From contig NZ_FRAY01000001.1 in assembly GCF_900142475.1 (NCBI RefSeq), forward strand, positions 558,001 through 622,000: DNA of 64,000 nt, given 5' to 3'. The stretch comes from Fibrobacter sp. UWH4 (GTDB lineage Bacteria > Fibrobacterota > Fibrobacteria > Fibrobacterales > Fibrobacteraceae). This document shows positions 1 through 9,417 of this stretch, piece by piece (within the stretch, counting starts at the first letter, position 1; each line of letters begins with the position of its first letter). The position numbers and the translations under genes were made by a program. The notes beneath the pieces are model-generated. The model worked only from the letters and a program-made list of their open reading frames with translations. It did not search any database and was not told where the DNA came from.

Positions 1-3000
1 GGTGACCGTGGTCAGGTGATTTACGAGAATGAAAAGGGTGAGGTGGTTACCCGCCTGGGTTCGCTGGATGTGGATTCGTCTATTACCAAAGATGATGTCT
101 TGGACCAGTACGATTACACGACTCCTTCGGCAAAGACCCAGAAAGTCAACGGAAAGGATGTTCCCGTTACCAACTATTATCAGACCGACGGTGTGGTGCG
201 TGACCCCAAGTATATCCATTCTGTAAGTGAAAAGGTTGGCGGAACCGATACGATTATCGCCAATGGCGATAGAAATGTGGTTCTTGGCGGTGCCGGTGCC
301 GATACTATTTCCCTGAATGGTTCTGATAACGTTGCTGTTGGTGATAATGGCGAAGTCAAGTTTGCTAATAGTGTTGTGGTCAAGAACGCTTCTGGCGATG
401 TGGTTAATCATGTTTATGGTGATTCTACCAAGACTTACCTGAACTATGTGCAGTCTACGTTTGATGCAGATGGCGATACGGACACGATTACAACCAAGGA
501 TGGAAAGAATGTTGTAATTGGCGGTACCGCTTCCGACAGGATTGCTACTGGCAATGGTAACGATATTATTGTCGGTGATGGTGGCGAAGCTTATGTGGAC
601 CGCAATCGTGAAGCCCTCTTGGTGAGCAACCAGGGCCGTAATCTTGATGGTAATAGCGCGGGTTCCGATGTCATTAAGACAAGCGGCGGCGACAACGTTA
701 TCTTGGGCGGTTTGAATTCCCAGTCTAGAGACTTCGATTTCGTTAAGAATGAGCAGTCTGGAGAATGGGAAACGACCTCTGTTGACGAAAATAATGAAGA
801 CCTGATTGTGGCTGGCTCCGGCAAGGATGTTGTGTTCGGCGATAATGCCTATGCGTCCTTCCGTGGAAATTACAAGATGGTCGAAGAAAAGTTGAATACC
901 AAACTTCCGACTTTCCAGACGGGTAATTCCAGTGAAGAAAAGAATATCTCTGATACTTCTATTCTGAGCTTCAACTTTACGGGTGATTCCGACAAGAAAA
1001 TTACCCCGGAAATGGAAGCTGGTGTAGAATCCGCTAAGAACTGGAATAATATTTCGGGTCTTTTGTCCGGGACTTACGGTAATAATGACAATGAAATTGT
1101 CCGCTTTGATGACGGTACCCGTGCAAGCGCTATTAGCGTAAGCTACGGCGGTCATGAAAATCATCGTAACACGTCTACGGATTCCCGTATTAACCTGCAA
1201 GGTTACAACCATTGGCTCAATGGTGACGACGGAAATACGATCTTGATGAATTCGGGCCTTATGTCTACTGCGCCGAACCAGCAGTGCGGCAGCCTCTTGG
1301 AAGTGTCTGTCGATGGTCTTGCTCAGTATTACGAAAGCTACGATGTCATTGTTTATCTCGATATTCCGGATTCCCATTCTTCTGCAAACGAAAGTGTTCG
1401 TAAGATTACTTTGTCTACGGAAGATGGTAAGTTTACGAAGTCGTACTATATTGATGATAGGGCTGGAAAGACATTTAGTGGCTCTCTTGTCAAAGGTAAC
1501 AACGAGACTGTTCAAGGCGCCATTAACGCTGTGAAATCTGATGATAAAAATGTTGTTCAGAACTATGTTGTCTTTAAGGTAGGCAAACAGTTTGCTGCAG
1601 ATCGCATTATCATAACGGTTGAAGATGGTCTGCATCCTTACAGCTATAACGGCAAGGATCTGCCGGGAATTGCGGGTCTTCAGATTAGGGGCGATTTGCA
1701 TAAGCAAGATGTAGCTGTTTCGACCGATATTGACTATGGTGGAAACGACGTGGTTGATACGAATGGCGGTGACGATATTGTTGTCGGCGGTACCGGTAAA
1801 GATGTCATTGTAACCTATGGTGACGAACGTTATAGCATTGACGATAATGATGTCGTTTATGGCGATAATGCTAAGTTGCTGTTTGCTGATCGTGATAACA
1901 ACCCGGATACGGCAACGACGCTTACCAAGGCTGAATCCATTGTTGCAAGCAATCTTGCTGCAACATACGATGATGCAATCCGTACTGGTGATGGCAACGA
2001 CGTTGTGGTGGGCGGTATCGGTAACGATGTTATCTTCTCCGGTGATGTCAAGGTTGATGATGGTACCGAAGAAACCGCAGGCCGCTTTGAGGCCGTGAAG
2101 GACAATGACGCAAACAAGAATACGGATAAGGTCAAGCTTGACAATCTGGATATCTTGAGCTTCAACTTTACCGCCAATAATAGCGGTGACGATGCACGCG
2201 TAGCTCATGGCGTTGCGGCTGGTGTTGTTGTCGATGACGATTGGCACGACTTCTATCGCAATGATCGTGGTGTCTTGATGTGCGACGACACTAAGGCCGG
2301 CTGGACTCAGAACTTGTATGAGGAAGAAGTTAACGCAATTGCCAATAACCATGCGTTCAATACGTTTGCTACGGTTGATGGTGTGAATGTCGACCTGTAC
2401 GGTCGCAGTGAGCAGAATAACAATCCTCTGGGACTTTCTGCCTATACACAGAAAAATGTTGCCGAACTGGATGGCGATACTGCTAATTCTAAGATCTTCA
2501 ATTTTTCCTTGGCGCTGCACTCTCAAGAAGAGATTGTTCTTAAACTGTCTGGTTTGAATAATTATCTTGCCCGTAAGGAAAGTGGCGAAACTAAGGGTGA
2601 TCAAAAGACTTATGATGTCTATGTTTACCTGGGCGGCGATAATGACAATTCAGATACCTACAACTTCGTTTATGACGTATTCTCCGATTCGTATGGCGAC
2701 TATGCGGGTGAACATCGTTATGTGAACGATTGGGTCGGTCACTTCTTTGATGGTGATTACCGTGAAGCCACTTGCACTGATGCAGATAAGGCTCGCGTGG
2801 TTGCTGAAAACGGCGTTACTCCCCGTGTCGAAATGATTGGCAACTATGTTGTATTCCGTGGTGTTACCGGCGATAAATTTACGGTGCATATCAAGAATTA
2901 TCATATTCCTGGTTCTGATCAGTGGCCGAAGAACCTGCCCGTGATTACTGCTGTGCAGATTGTGACGGGTAAGGGGCGCTTTGAACTGAATGAAGATGGT

Positions 3001-4146
3001 AATCCGAAGACCAATAATGATGGCGAAAAGGTGAGAGCGAATGTTGCGATTGGCGGTGATCACGATAAGGATCTTGTCTATGGTGATGACGCTTATCTCG
3101 AATTCGATTTCGATATTCCGTATGGCGTCGGTGAACATATCAACGACTTCCAGAACCGTGTCGTTTCAGCCAACTCTATGGCAATTAAACATGACGATGC
3201 TGTTAAGGTTGATACGCGTGATATCATTTACACCGGAAAGGACCGCGATGTGGTTGTGGGTGGTGAAGATGCCGATACAATCAAGACGGGTGCTGCCGAT
3301 GACGTTGTTGTCGGTGACAATGCCAACTTGATGATGGAACACAATAACCCGATTGGCGTGTTTACTCCGAGTAACGAAATCACGTTGGACGACCATACAA
3401 TCGATACTTCTACTAAGGAAGATTACCTTGGTCATGACAATGTTACAGTTGAAACCATTCAGCGCAAGTATGATCCTAACTGGGGCAACCAGAACAATGG
3501 CTACTGGGGCTGGGGTCAGTATGGTTGGGGCTGGTATAGCAACAACAATAGTGCCCGCGGTTCTATTGAAGGAATCAAGGAACCTGTTGATACCGAAAAT
3601 ACGGGCCGCATGGACAATATCGTTGATAACGAAGGTAGTAACCTGCTGATTGAAGGCCAAACCAGTTCCGACGTTCTGTATGATCCGAGTGCATTTGAAA
3701 ATCAAGATGATAATGGCGACAATCATGGCGATGATAATCAGCCGGTGAATGACAACGAACAGCCTGTTGATGACTCTCAGCCTGAAGAAGAATTGACTCA
3801 GGATGACGGCGTTATTAGACAGATTGTTCTCGATAAGAAGGATCAGGGCCGCGACATTTCTATCGAGGCTGGCGAAACTATCATGTTGGTCTTGACGGAT
3901 TGGTTGGAAGGTAATCCTTGGTATCAACCGAATGTCCTTCTTCAAGTGGATCTGTTGAATGGCGATAATTTGAATCATTCACTTTTGGTAAGCTGGAATG
4001 ATCATGCAGAACTTGTGACGTTCACTGAGAACTGCAAAAATATTGACATCCCTGATTCTGCAAATGTCGATGGTGAACACAAGATTGTTCTGTTGGTTTC
4101 ATCCGAAGAAGATCTTAATTTCAAAGCGACTGTGACAAATTCCTAG
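1..4146 (+). CDS. Giant RTX-type repetitive exoprotein, 3' part only (5' end outside window)
   Basis: The reading frame is open from the first base, so about 1381 C-terminal residues of a larger protein are seen; the GTG at 16 is internal. At least seven blocks resemble degenerate RTX nonapeptide repeats, with strings such as GGAGADTISL, GNGNDIIVGDG, GDGNDVVVGGIGNDVIF and GAADDVVVGDN; in RTX proteins such repeats bind calcium and fold as a beta-roll after secretion. Between them are two related globular modules, each beginning ILSFNFT (about 960 and 2150) and ending with a YDV-V-Y-L strand and a VVF strand region. Near 3480-3550 is a Gly/Trp/Tyr/Asn-rich linker, then an acidic Asp/Asn-rich linker and a C-terminal beta-rich domain of about 110 residues. 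The next gene starts 8 bases downstream. Probably a cell-surface or secreted adhesin or matrix protein; the exact role is unknown. Confidence 0.8.
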   Translation, partial: GDRGQVIYENEKGEVVTRLGSLDVDSSITKDDVLDQYDYTTPSAKTQKVNGKDVPVTNYYQTDGVVRDPKYIHSVSEKVGGTDTIIANGDRNVVLGGAGADTISLNGSDNVAVGDNGEVKFANSVVVKNASGDVVNHVYGDSTKTYLNYVQSTFDADGDTDTITTKDGKNVVIGGTASDRIATGNGNDIIVGDGGEAYVDRNREALLVSNQGRNLDGNSAGSDVIKTSGGDNVILGGLNSQSRDFDFVKNEQSGEWETTSVDENNEDLIVAGSGKDVVFGDNAYASFRGNYKMVEEKLNTKLPTFQTGNSSEEKNISDTSILSFNFTGDSDKKITPEMEAGVESAKNWNNISGLLSGTYGNNDNEIVRFDDGTRASAISVSYGGHENHRNTSTDSRINLQGYNHWLNGDDGNTILMNSGLMSTAPNQQCGSLLEVSVDGLAQYYESYDVIVYLDIPDSHSSANESVRKITLSTEDGKFTKSYYIDDRAGKTFSGSLVKGNNETVQGAINAVKSDDKNVVQNYVVFKVGKQFAADRIIITVEDGLHPYSYNGKDLPGIAGLQIRGDLHKQDVAVSTDIDYGGNDVVDTNGGDDIVVGGTGKDVIVTYGDERYSIDDNDVVYGDNAKLLFADRDNNPDTATTLTKAESIVASNLAATYDDAIRTGDGNDVVVGGIGNDVIFSGDVKVDDGTEETAGRFEAVKDNDANKNTDKVKLDNLDILSFNFTANNSGDDARVAHGVAAGVVVDDDWHDFYRNDRGVLMCDDTKAGWTQNLYEEEVNAIANNHAFNTFATVDGVNVDLYGRSEQNNNPLGLSAYTQKNVAELDGDTANSKIFNFSLALHSQEEIVLKLSGLNNYLARKESGETKGDQKTYDVYVYLGGDNDNSDTYNFVYDVFSDSYGDYAGEHRYVNDWVGHFFDGDYREATCTDADKARVVAENGVTPRVEMIGNYVVFRGVTGDKFTVHIKNYHIPGSDQWPKNLPVITAVQIVTGKGRFELNEDGNPKTNNDGEKVRANVAIGGDHDKDLVYGDDAYLEFDFDIPYGVGEHINDFQNRVVSANSMAIKHDDAVKVDTRDIIYTGKDRDVVVGGEDADTIKTGAADDVVVGDNANLMMEHNNPIGVFTPSNEITLDDHTIDTSTKEDYLGHDNVTVETIQRKYDPNWGNQNNGYWGWGQYGWGWYSNNNSARGSIEGIKEPVDTENTGRMDNIVDNEGSNLLIEGQTSSDVLYDPSAFENQDDNGDNHGDDNQPVNDNEQPVDDSQPEEELTQDDGVIRQIVLDKKDQGRDISIEAGETIMLVLTDWLEGNPWYQPNVLLQVDLLNGDNLNHSLLVSWNDHAELVTFTENCKNIDIPDSANVDGEHKIVLLVSSEEDLNFKATVTNS

Positions 4147-4154
4147 TATAGTCC

Positions 4155-6323
4155 ATGATTCTCGATCAACAGCGCAAGATTTTCCACGAATCCTGGTACC
4201 GCCTTTCGGAGAGCAAGATTGCCCTCCGGGCGAGTGTCCGGGTGCACCGCCAGGTTTACCGGGGGGTGGTGTGGTATGTTCTTTATGAACCGTTTACAAA
4301 TAAGTTTTACCGCTTGCCGCAGGGGGCGTACGAATTTGTTTCGCGCCTGAGCATAAACAAGACGGTAGGCGAGGTGTGGAACGGTATGCTGAACTCCGCC
4401 ACGGGCGAAATCCCGGGGCAGGGTGAGGTCATAGAGATGCTTGCGCAGTTGTACCAGTCGAACATGCTCATGTACGACGGAATCGAAGATGGTGCAAAGC
4501 TGTTCGAACGAAACCAAAAGCAGAACCGCAAAAAGGTGAAGGCGTCGCTTTTGAACATCTTCTTTTTGAAGGTGCCCTTGGTCGACCCCGATGCCCTTTT
4601 GAACAAGTTGCGCTGGCTGATTGCTTGCCTTATCAGCAAGCCGTTTGCCTTGGTGTGGCTTTTGACGGTGATTGTGGCTGCCAAGTACGGTGTCGAAAAT
4701 TTTGACACCCTAAAAGACAGCGCGCAGGGCTTTTTGTCTCCGTCGAACATAGGCTGGGTTTACGTGTGTACGGTATTCGTCAAGCTTTTGCACGAATTCG
4801 GGCACGCGAGTGTTGTCAAGCGATACGGCGGCGAGGTGCATACGCTGGGCGTCATGTTCATGCTGCTTGTTCCGCTCCCGTATGTAGATGCCACGGCAAG
4901 CTGGTCGTTCCGAAAAAAATCGAGACGAATGCTGGTGGGTGCCGCGGGCATGCTCACGGAATTCTTTATTGCATCGATTGCCTTGATTTTATGGGCGAAT
5001 CTGGGTGGCGGCATTTTAAAGAACCTGGCGTACAACGTCATTATCATGGCGTCTGTGTCGACGGTGCTCTTTAACATTAACCCCCTGATGCGCTTTGACG
5101 GTTATTACATGCTCACGGACTTGCTGGATATGCCCAATTTGCAGCAACGCTCCGTTCAGCATTTAAAGTATTTGTTGGAACGCTATATATTCTTTAAGCG
5201 CGATGCCGAGCCTGTCGCCGAAACTTGGAGCGAAAGGGTCGTCTATTTCTTTTACGGCATTTGCAGTTCCGTGTACAGGGTGTTCTTGTTTACGGGGTTC
5301 ATTGTGGCGATTTCGCAGCACTACCTGTTGCTTTCGTTCTTTATGGGTATTCTGCTGTGCTTGACCATGGTGATTATGCCGGTGGGGCGCTTTCTCAAGT
5401 ATATCTTTGCAAGCCCGGGACTTGCCTTGGTGCGTTCGCGGGCGGTGATTTTAACGGTCCTGTTCTTTGGCGGCGTGTTTGCGTTCTTGTTTAACTTTCC
5501 TGTGCCCGATACGTTCAAGGCACCGGGCGTTATGGAGGCTCGCACATACGAAAATGCGGTTGTGGGCGAGGGCGGAATTGTGAAACGTGTTTACCATTAT
5601 GCCGACGGTCTTGTGCATAAGGGCGATACGCTCATGCTGCTTAAGAATCAGGAACTGGAATATCAGCTCGAAGAAAAGCGGGCCCAGCTGCGCGAGGCGA
5701 CGCAGTCTTACTACCAGGCGCTGGAAAAAGCTCCCGAAAACATGTTGCCGATTGAAAAGCGAATGGGGGCACTCAAGCAAGAGTTGGAAAAACTCGAAGA
5801 AGATCGCAGCAAGCTGGCTGTAATTGCCCCTGTTGGTGGAATTTGGGACCTTAAGGATTTAGATGATTACAAGGATCGATTTGTACGCCAGGGTGATTCA
5901 ATCGGGCTTTTGCTCGATACAAGTGCGTTTGATTTCTTGGCGGTGGTTAGCCAAGAAGAGGTCTCCAGGCTTTTTGCGGGTAAGCCGCGGTCGGTGTCGG
6001 TGCGCTTGAATGGCGATGCTTTCACCGAAATTCCGGTGGAAAAAGTCATGGCGATTCCTGCTGCAAGTGATCACTTGCCCTCGGCGGCACTCGGCTGGCT
6101 TGCCGGCGGCGAAATCGAGACCCGCATGAACAAAGCGCAAAATGGCGAACAGACGGTAGAACCGGTCTATATCGTGCGTGCGCAGTTGAATGATAGTTTA
6201 CTTGCCATGCTCAAGCGCCACGGGCGCACGGGTAAAATCCGGTTTGACTTGGGTGAATCGCCACTTGCCATGCAAGGGATTCGCAAAGTGCGTCAGGCTT
6301 TGCAAAAGTACTACAGGATGTAA
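4155..6323 (+). CDS. M50 (site-2-protease-like) membrane protein fused to HlyD-like adaptor domain
   Basis: 722 residues. A soluble N-terminal region (about 1-110) resembles PqqD-like winged-helix modules. A polytopic domain follows with the zinc-protease motif HEFGH at residues 213-217 and the second M50 signature NINPLMRFDGYY near 307-318. More membrane helices run to about 440, then a biotinyl-lipoyl/HlyD-like region begins (VVGEGGIVKRVYHYADG, then a GDTL turn), interrupted by a coiled coil near 510-555, with a beta-rich C-terminus. M50 enzymes cleave within membranes; HlyD-type adaptors bridge inner and outer membrane in type I secretion. The fusion, 8 bases after the RTX gene, suggests a role in exporting or maturing that protein. 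This is inferred from context. No type I ABC ATPase or TolC gene lies nearby in the window. Confidence 0.75.
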   Translation: MILDQQRKIFHESWYRLSESKIALRASVRVHRQVYRGVVWYVLYEPFTNKFYRLPQGAYEFVSRLSINKTVGEVWNGMLNSATGEIPGQGEVIEMLAQLYQSNMLMYDGIEDGAKLFERNQKQNRKKVKASLLNIFFLKVPLVDPDALLNKLRWLIACLISKPFALVWLLTVIVAAKYGVENFDTLKDSAQGFLSPSNIGWVYVCTVFVKLLHEFGHASVVKRYGGEVHTLGVMFMLLVPLPYVDATASWSFRKKSRRMLVGAAGMLTEFFIASIALILWANLGGGILKNLAYNVIIMASVSTVLFNINPLMRFDGYYMLTDLLDMPNLQQRSVQHLKYLLERYIFFKRDAEPVAETWSERVVYFFYGICSSVYRVFLFTGFIVAISQHYLLLSFFMGILLCLTMVIMPVGRFLKYIFASPGLALVRSRAVILTVLFFGGVFAFLFNFPVPDTFKAPGVMEARTYENAVVGEGGIVKRVYHYADGLVHKGDTLMLLKNQELEYQLEEKRAQLREATQSYYQALEKAPENMLPIEKRMGALKQELEKLEEDRSKLAVIAPVGGIWDLKDLDDYKDRFVRQGDSIGLLLDTSAFDFLAVVSQEEVSRLFAGKPRSVSVRLNGDAFTEIPVEKVMAIPAASDHLPSAALGWLAGGEIETRMNKAQNGEQTVEPVYIVRAQLNDSLLAMLKRHGRTGKIRFDLGESPLAMQGIRKVRQALQKYYRM

Positions 6324-6330
6324 TGGTAAC

Positions 6331-6363
6331 GTCATTGCGAGGAACTTTGTGACGAAGCAATCT
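6331..6363. repeat. Dispersed palindromic repeat (GTCATTGCGAGG...GACGAAGCAATCT type)
   Basis: A 33-base imperfect inverted repeat, ATTGC...GCAAT with matching CGAGGA/TCGTC flanks, fills the gap between the M50-HlyD gene and the SecA-like gene. The same core sequence is familiar as a dispersed repeat in many unrelated bacterial genomes (from memory, not searched). It may act as a transcript-stabilising hairpin; it has no T-run and is not a convincing terminator. Confidence 0.6.
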
Positions 6364-6388
6364 ATTGATGATTAGGTGTATTTAATTT

Positions 6389-8335
6389 ATGAACCTGACG
6401 GACAACTATCGCCTGACGACTTGTAAGCAAGTGAAAAAGATTCCTACGGGGCTCGATGCGTTACTTTACCGTATGGTTGGCCGCTTCAAGGGTCGCCATG
6501 GTGTTTTGATTCGCTTGTTGAAAGATGCAATCAAAATCGATAAGGAAAGTCTTAAGTACAGCAAGTTTGGTGATTCGCTGCTTCAAAGCCGCATGAATAC
6601 GGTTCGTCAGCAGTTAAGATGCCGCTTTGAAAAAGAAACCTTGCTGACCGCTTTTGCGCTGGTTCAGGAATCGGTCAAACGTACACTTGGCTACAGACCG
6701 TACGTTGAACAACTTGCCGGTGCGCTCGCCTTGTATCGGGGCTATATTGCCGAAATGTCGACGGGCGAGGGCAAAACGGTTACTGCTGCCATGTGCGCTA
6801 CGGTGCGCGGCTGGAGCGAACGCCCTTGCCATGTGATTACGGCAAACGATTACTTGGCCGCACGCGATGCCGAAATCATGCAACCGCTTTATTCTTTTTG
6901 CGGCGTGACGGTGGGCGCTGTTACGGGAAGTATGAAGCCTAAAGAACGCCGGGCAGGTTATGAGGCTGACGTCACGTATTCTACGGCGAAAGAGGTGCTG
7001 GCGGACTTTTTGCGCGACCGCATTGCCATGGGTCGCTACCAGAGTTTTGCAAAGCGCCTTGCGAACGGGACTGTCCTGAATTTTGAACAGATGGCGCAGA
7101 ACCTGGTGCAGCGCGGGCTTTGTACGGCGATTGTCGACGAGGCCGACAACGTACTGATTGACGAGGCCGTGACTCCGCTCATTATTTCGAGTGAAAAAGA
7201 AAATGCTGACTTTAATGAGTCTTGCAAAATGGCGTATGCGATTTCGACCAAGTTGCGCCGCGATGTAGACTACGCGGTGGACTACAGGAATCGAACGGTC
7301 CGTTTTATTGTAGATTTTGACGAACGTCTCGAAGACATGCAGGAATCGACTGCGTTTTCGCGTGCGGGGTTCCTTAAAGATTTGGTGCGCCAGGCCCTTG
7401 TGGCTCGCGAACTTTTTGAACAGGGCCGCCATTACGTTGTCGAAGAGGGCAAGGTGGTGATTGTCGATGAATCGACGGGCCGTAAAATGCCCATGCGCTC
7501 ATGGAACGGCGGGCTCCACCAGATGATTGAAATCAAGGAAAACCTGGAACTTTCGGGCCTTAAAGAAACGCAAGCCCGCATGAGTTTTCAGCGCTTCTTT
7601 AGGTTGTACAGGAATTTCTCGGGCATGACAGGTACGGGCAAGGAGGCCGCCGCTGAATTCTGGACGATTTACGGGGCCGCGGTGGTGAGCATTCCGAATC
7701 ACCGCAAAAGCAAACGCAAAATTTCGCACCTTAAAACGTTTACCTCTAAAGAATCCAAGCGCCGCGCCATTGTGAAAGAGGTTGTCCGCATGCATGCAAA
7801 AGGGCGGCCGATTCTGATTGGCACCAAGGATATCGACGAAAGCGAAATCCTGGGCAAGAGCATCGAAAACGAAGGCCTGCACTGTCGAATCATCAATGCC
7901 GTGCGCAGTGAAGAAGAGGCGGCCATCATTGCCGATGCAGGCAAGTTCGGGGCCATTACGGTGGCAACTAATATGGCGGGGCGCGGTACCGATATCAAGA
8001 TTCCGGATAGCGTCAAAAAGCTGGGTGGCCTGCATGTGATTGCAACGGAATGCAATCCGTCTTCTAGAATTGACCGCCAGCTTTTTGGACGTTCGGCGCG
8101 CCAGGGCGACCCGGGCAGCGTGAGCCATTATGCTTCTTTTGAAGACGATGTTTTGCGTCGCAATTTGCCGAATACCATGGTGACGCTTTTTAAGCACATG
8201 GGCCCGCTGTCGGCGCTTTCGGTAAAGTGGGCGCAGCAGCGTGCGGGGCGCAAGGCTTACAAAAGCCGCCTTTCGGTGCAGCGCACCGATACCTGGCTCG
8301 AAGATTCATTGGGCTTTAGCGACGGCGGCGTTTAA
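6389..8335 (+). CDS. SecA-like preprotein translocase ATPase, shortened
   Basis: 648 residues; housekeeping SecA is usually 800-950. The DEAD motor is recognisable: STGEGKT (Walker A, about 124-130), VDEADNVLIDEA (Walker B, about 249-260; canonical SecA has VDEVDSILIDEA), TNMAGRGTDI (about 527-536) and LFGRSARQGDPGS near 570. A preprotein-crosslinking segment appears to lie between the two motor halves. The C-terminal helical-wing and zinc-binding linker seen in housekeeping SecA are absent or very short, so this is a specialised paralogue and not the main SecA. It sits downstream of the RTX and M50-HlyD genes, so it may drive export of the RTX protein across the inner membrane. The stop overlaps the convergent rhomboid gene stop by four bases, with no room for a terminator. 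Confidence 0.8.
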   Translation: MNLTDNYRLTTCKQVKKIPTGLDALLYRMVGRFKGRHGVLIRLLKDAIKIDKESLKYSKFGDSLLQSRMNTVRQQLRCRFEKETLLTAFALVQESVKRTLGYRPYVEQLAGALALYRGYIAEMSTGEGKTVTAAMCATVRGWSERPCHVITANDYLAARDAEIMQPLYSFCGVTVGAVTGSMKPKERRAGYEADVTYSTAKEVLADFLRDRIAMGRYQSFAKRLANGTVLNFEQMAQNLVQRGLCTAIVDEADNVLIDEAVTPLIISSEKENADFNESCKMAYAISTKLRRDVDYAVDYRNRTVRFIVDFDERLEDMQESTAFSRAGFLKDLVRQALVARELFEQGRHYVVEEGKVVIVDESTGRKMPMRSWNGGLHQMIEIKENLELSGLKETQARMSFQRFFRLYRNFSGMTGTGKEAAAEFWTIYGAAVVSIPNHRKSKRKISHLKTFTSKESKRRAIVKEVVRMHAKGRPILIGTKDIDESEILGKSIENEGLHCRIINAVRSEEEAAIIADAGKFGAITVATNMAGRGTDIKIPDSVKKLGGLHVIATECNPSSRIDRQLFGRSARQGDPGSVSHYASFEDDVLRRNLPNTMVTLFKHMGPLSALSVKWAQQRAGRKAYKSRLSVQRTDTWLEDSLGFSDGGV

Positions 8336-9372
8336 GCCAACGCAATTTTCCACGCGATTACGTATAGCGCGTAGTAAATGAGCAGGCCGATTCCGTCGGC
8401 GGTAGCAAGCGGCGTTCCCCAGCGGAGCGCCTTTTTGCTGGGAATGAATCCGCAGAAAAGTCCGGCAACGAATCCGTAGGCGTGGCCGAGAATGTCGGCG
8501 TTCTCGCCAAGTCCAAGGAACACGGCGAGCGATGCCGCGCCGCAGAGCGGCGCGAACCTGCGAAGCAGGCCGTGCGTTTCCTTGGGCATGAGCCTAAATT
8601 CAATGACGCTGAGGCAACCGATGGCGGCGAACACGAATGTCGAAAACCCGAGCGAACGGAAACTCGTCTGTACGGTCAAGGAAACGCACAGGTTCGCGAT
8701 TGCTGACGCAATCGCGATAAACGGCGCGAGCCGCAAGAGCGGAATGCGGAAGGTAATCATGTTCATCACGATATAGCCGCAAATTAAATTCGAGGCCAGG
8801 TGCCTTACGTCGCCGTGCAATGTTTGCGCGGTCAGCGAGCGCCACCATTCGCCCTTAAGGACCTTGGCTGCATCCGAAATGCCGGGCGTATGCAGGTTCA
8901 TGGCGTCTGTAAAATCAATCAGCGTGACAATCAAGAGCGCAAGCAAAACCCAGAGCGGCTGCAGGCTAAAACTCAAGGGAATCGGTGGGTTTTCTTCTTT
9001 GGGCGGATTCTCTTTACGGTACAGTTCCAACTGCTCGCGTGCTCGCGCCTCATGCTCGGGCAAAACCAAAATCAGGAACGGGCCTTCGATACTGCGCAAG
9101 AGTCGGTGTGAAATTCCCTGCGAAAGCAGCACCAGGCTGTCGTCGCGAATCTGGCGGAACGTGCCTTCGGATACGCACACGATTTCAGGATATTCGGGTT
9201 CCTGCGGCTCGGGCGATTCTTGCGCGGCATTCAGCGAAGCCGTATTCGCTTCGGACGAAAATTTCGGCGCTTCGGGTGTCGCCGTTATGGATTGTATATG
9301 CAATCCTTCTTTCGGAATGTCCGATGGGGAACGCATGTAGCGCGGTCGCAATGGCGACATGAATCGTGGCAT
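8332..9372 (-). CDS. Rhomboid family intramembrane serine protease
   Basis: 346 residues from the ATG at 9372, chosen over an upstream in-frame start because GAGGAGGT lies just before it. Residues 60-120 form a soluble domain resembling the small DUF2007-type signal-transducing fold. Six or so membrane helices follow. Rhomboid signatures are visible: the serine in GFSTF (Ser244), the catalytic His in LGHAYG (His297), and the HGDVRHLASN loop (His186, His191, Asn195). The dyad implies cleavage of membrane-protein substrates in or near the bilayer. The substrate is unknown. It is the last gene of a minus-strand run; the PHP-domain gene upstream ends 45 bases before it. Confidence 0.9.
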   Translation of the reverse strand: MPRFMSPLRPRYMRSPSDIPKEGLHIQSITATPEAPKFSSEANTASLNAAQESPEPQEPEYPEIVCVSEGTFRQIRDDSLVLLSQGISHRLLRSIEGPFLILVLPEHEARAREQLELYRKENPPKEENPPIPLSFSLQPLWVLLALLIVTLIDFTDAMNLHTPGISDAAKVLKGEWWRSLTAQTLHGDVRHLASNLICGYIVMNMITFRIPLLRLAPFIAIASAIANLCVSLTVQTSFRSLGFSTFVFAAIGCLSVIEFRLMPKETHGLLRRFAPLCGAASLAVFLGLGENADILGHAYGFVAGLFCGFIPSKKALRWGTPLATADGIGLLIYYALYVIAWKIALA

Positions 9373-9417
9373 GTGTACCTCCTCGGATGGGTTACCCTTA
9401 AGATATAAAATTCGCAA

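Noticed and set aside
3166-3978. Long minus-strand frame opposite the exoprotein gene
   Set aside because: It lies antisense to a repetitive, clearly coding gene; its sequence is a shadow of that gene and lacks a start context.
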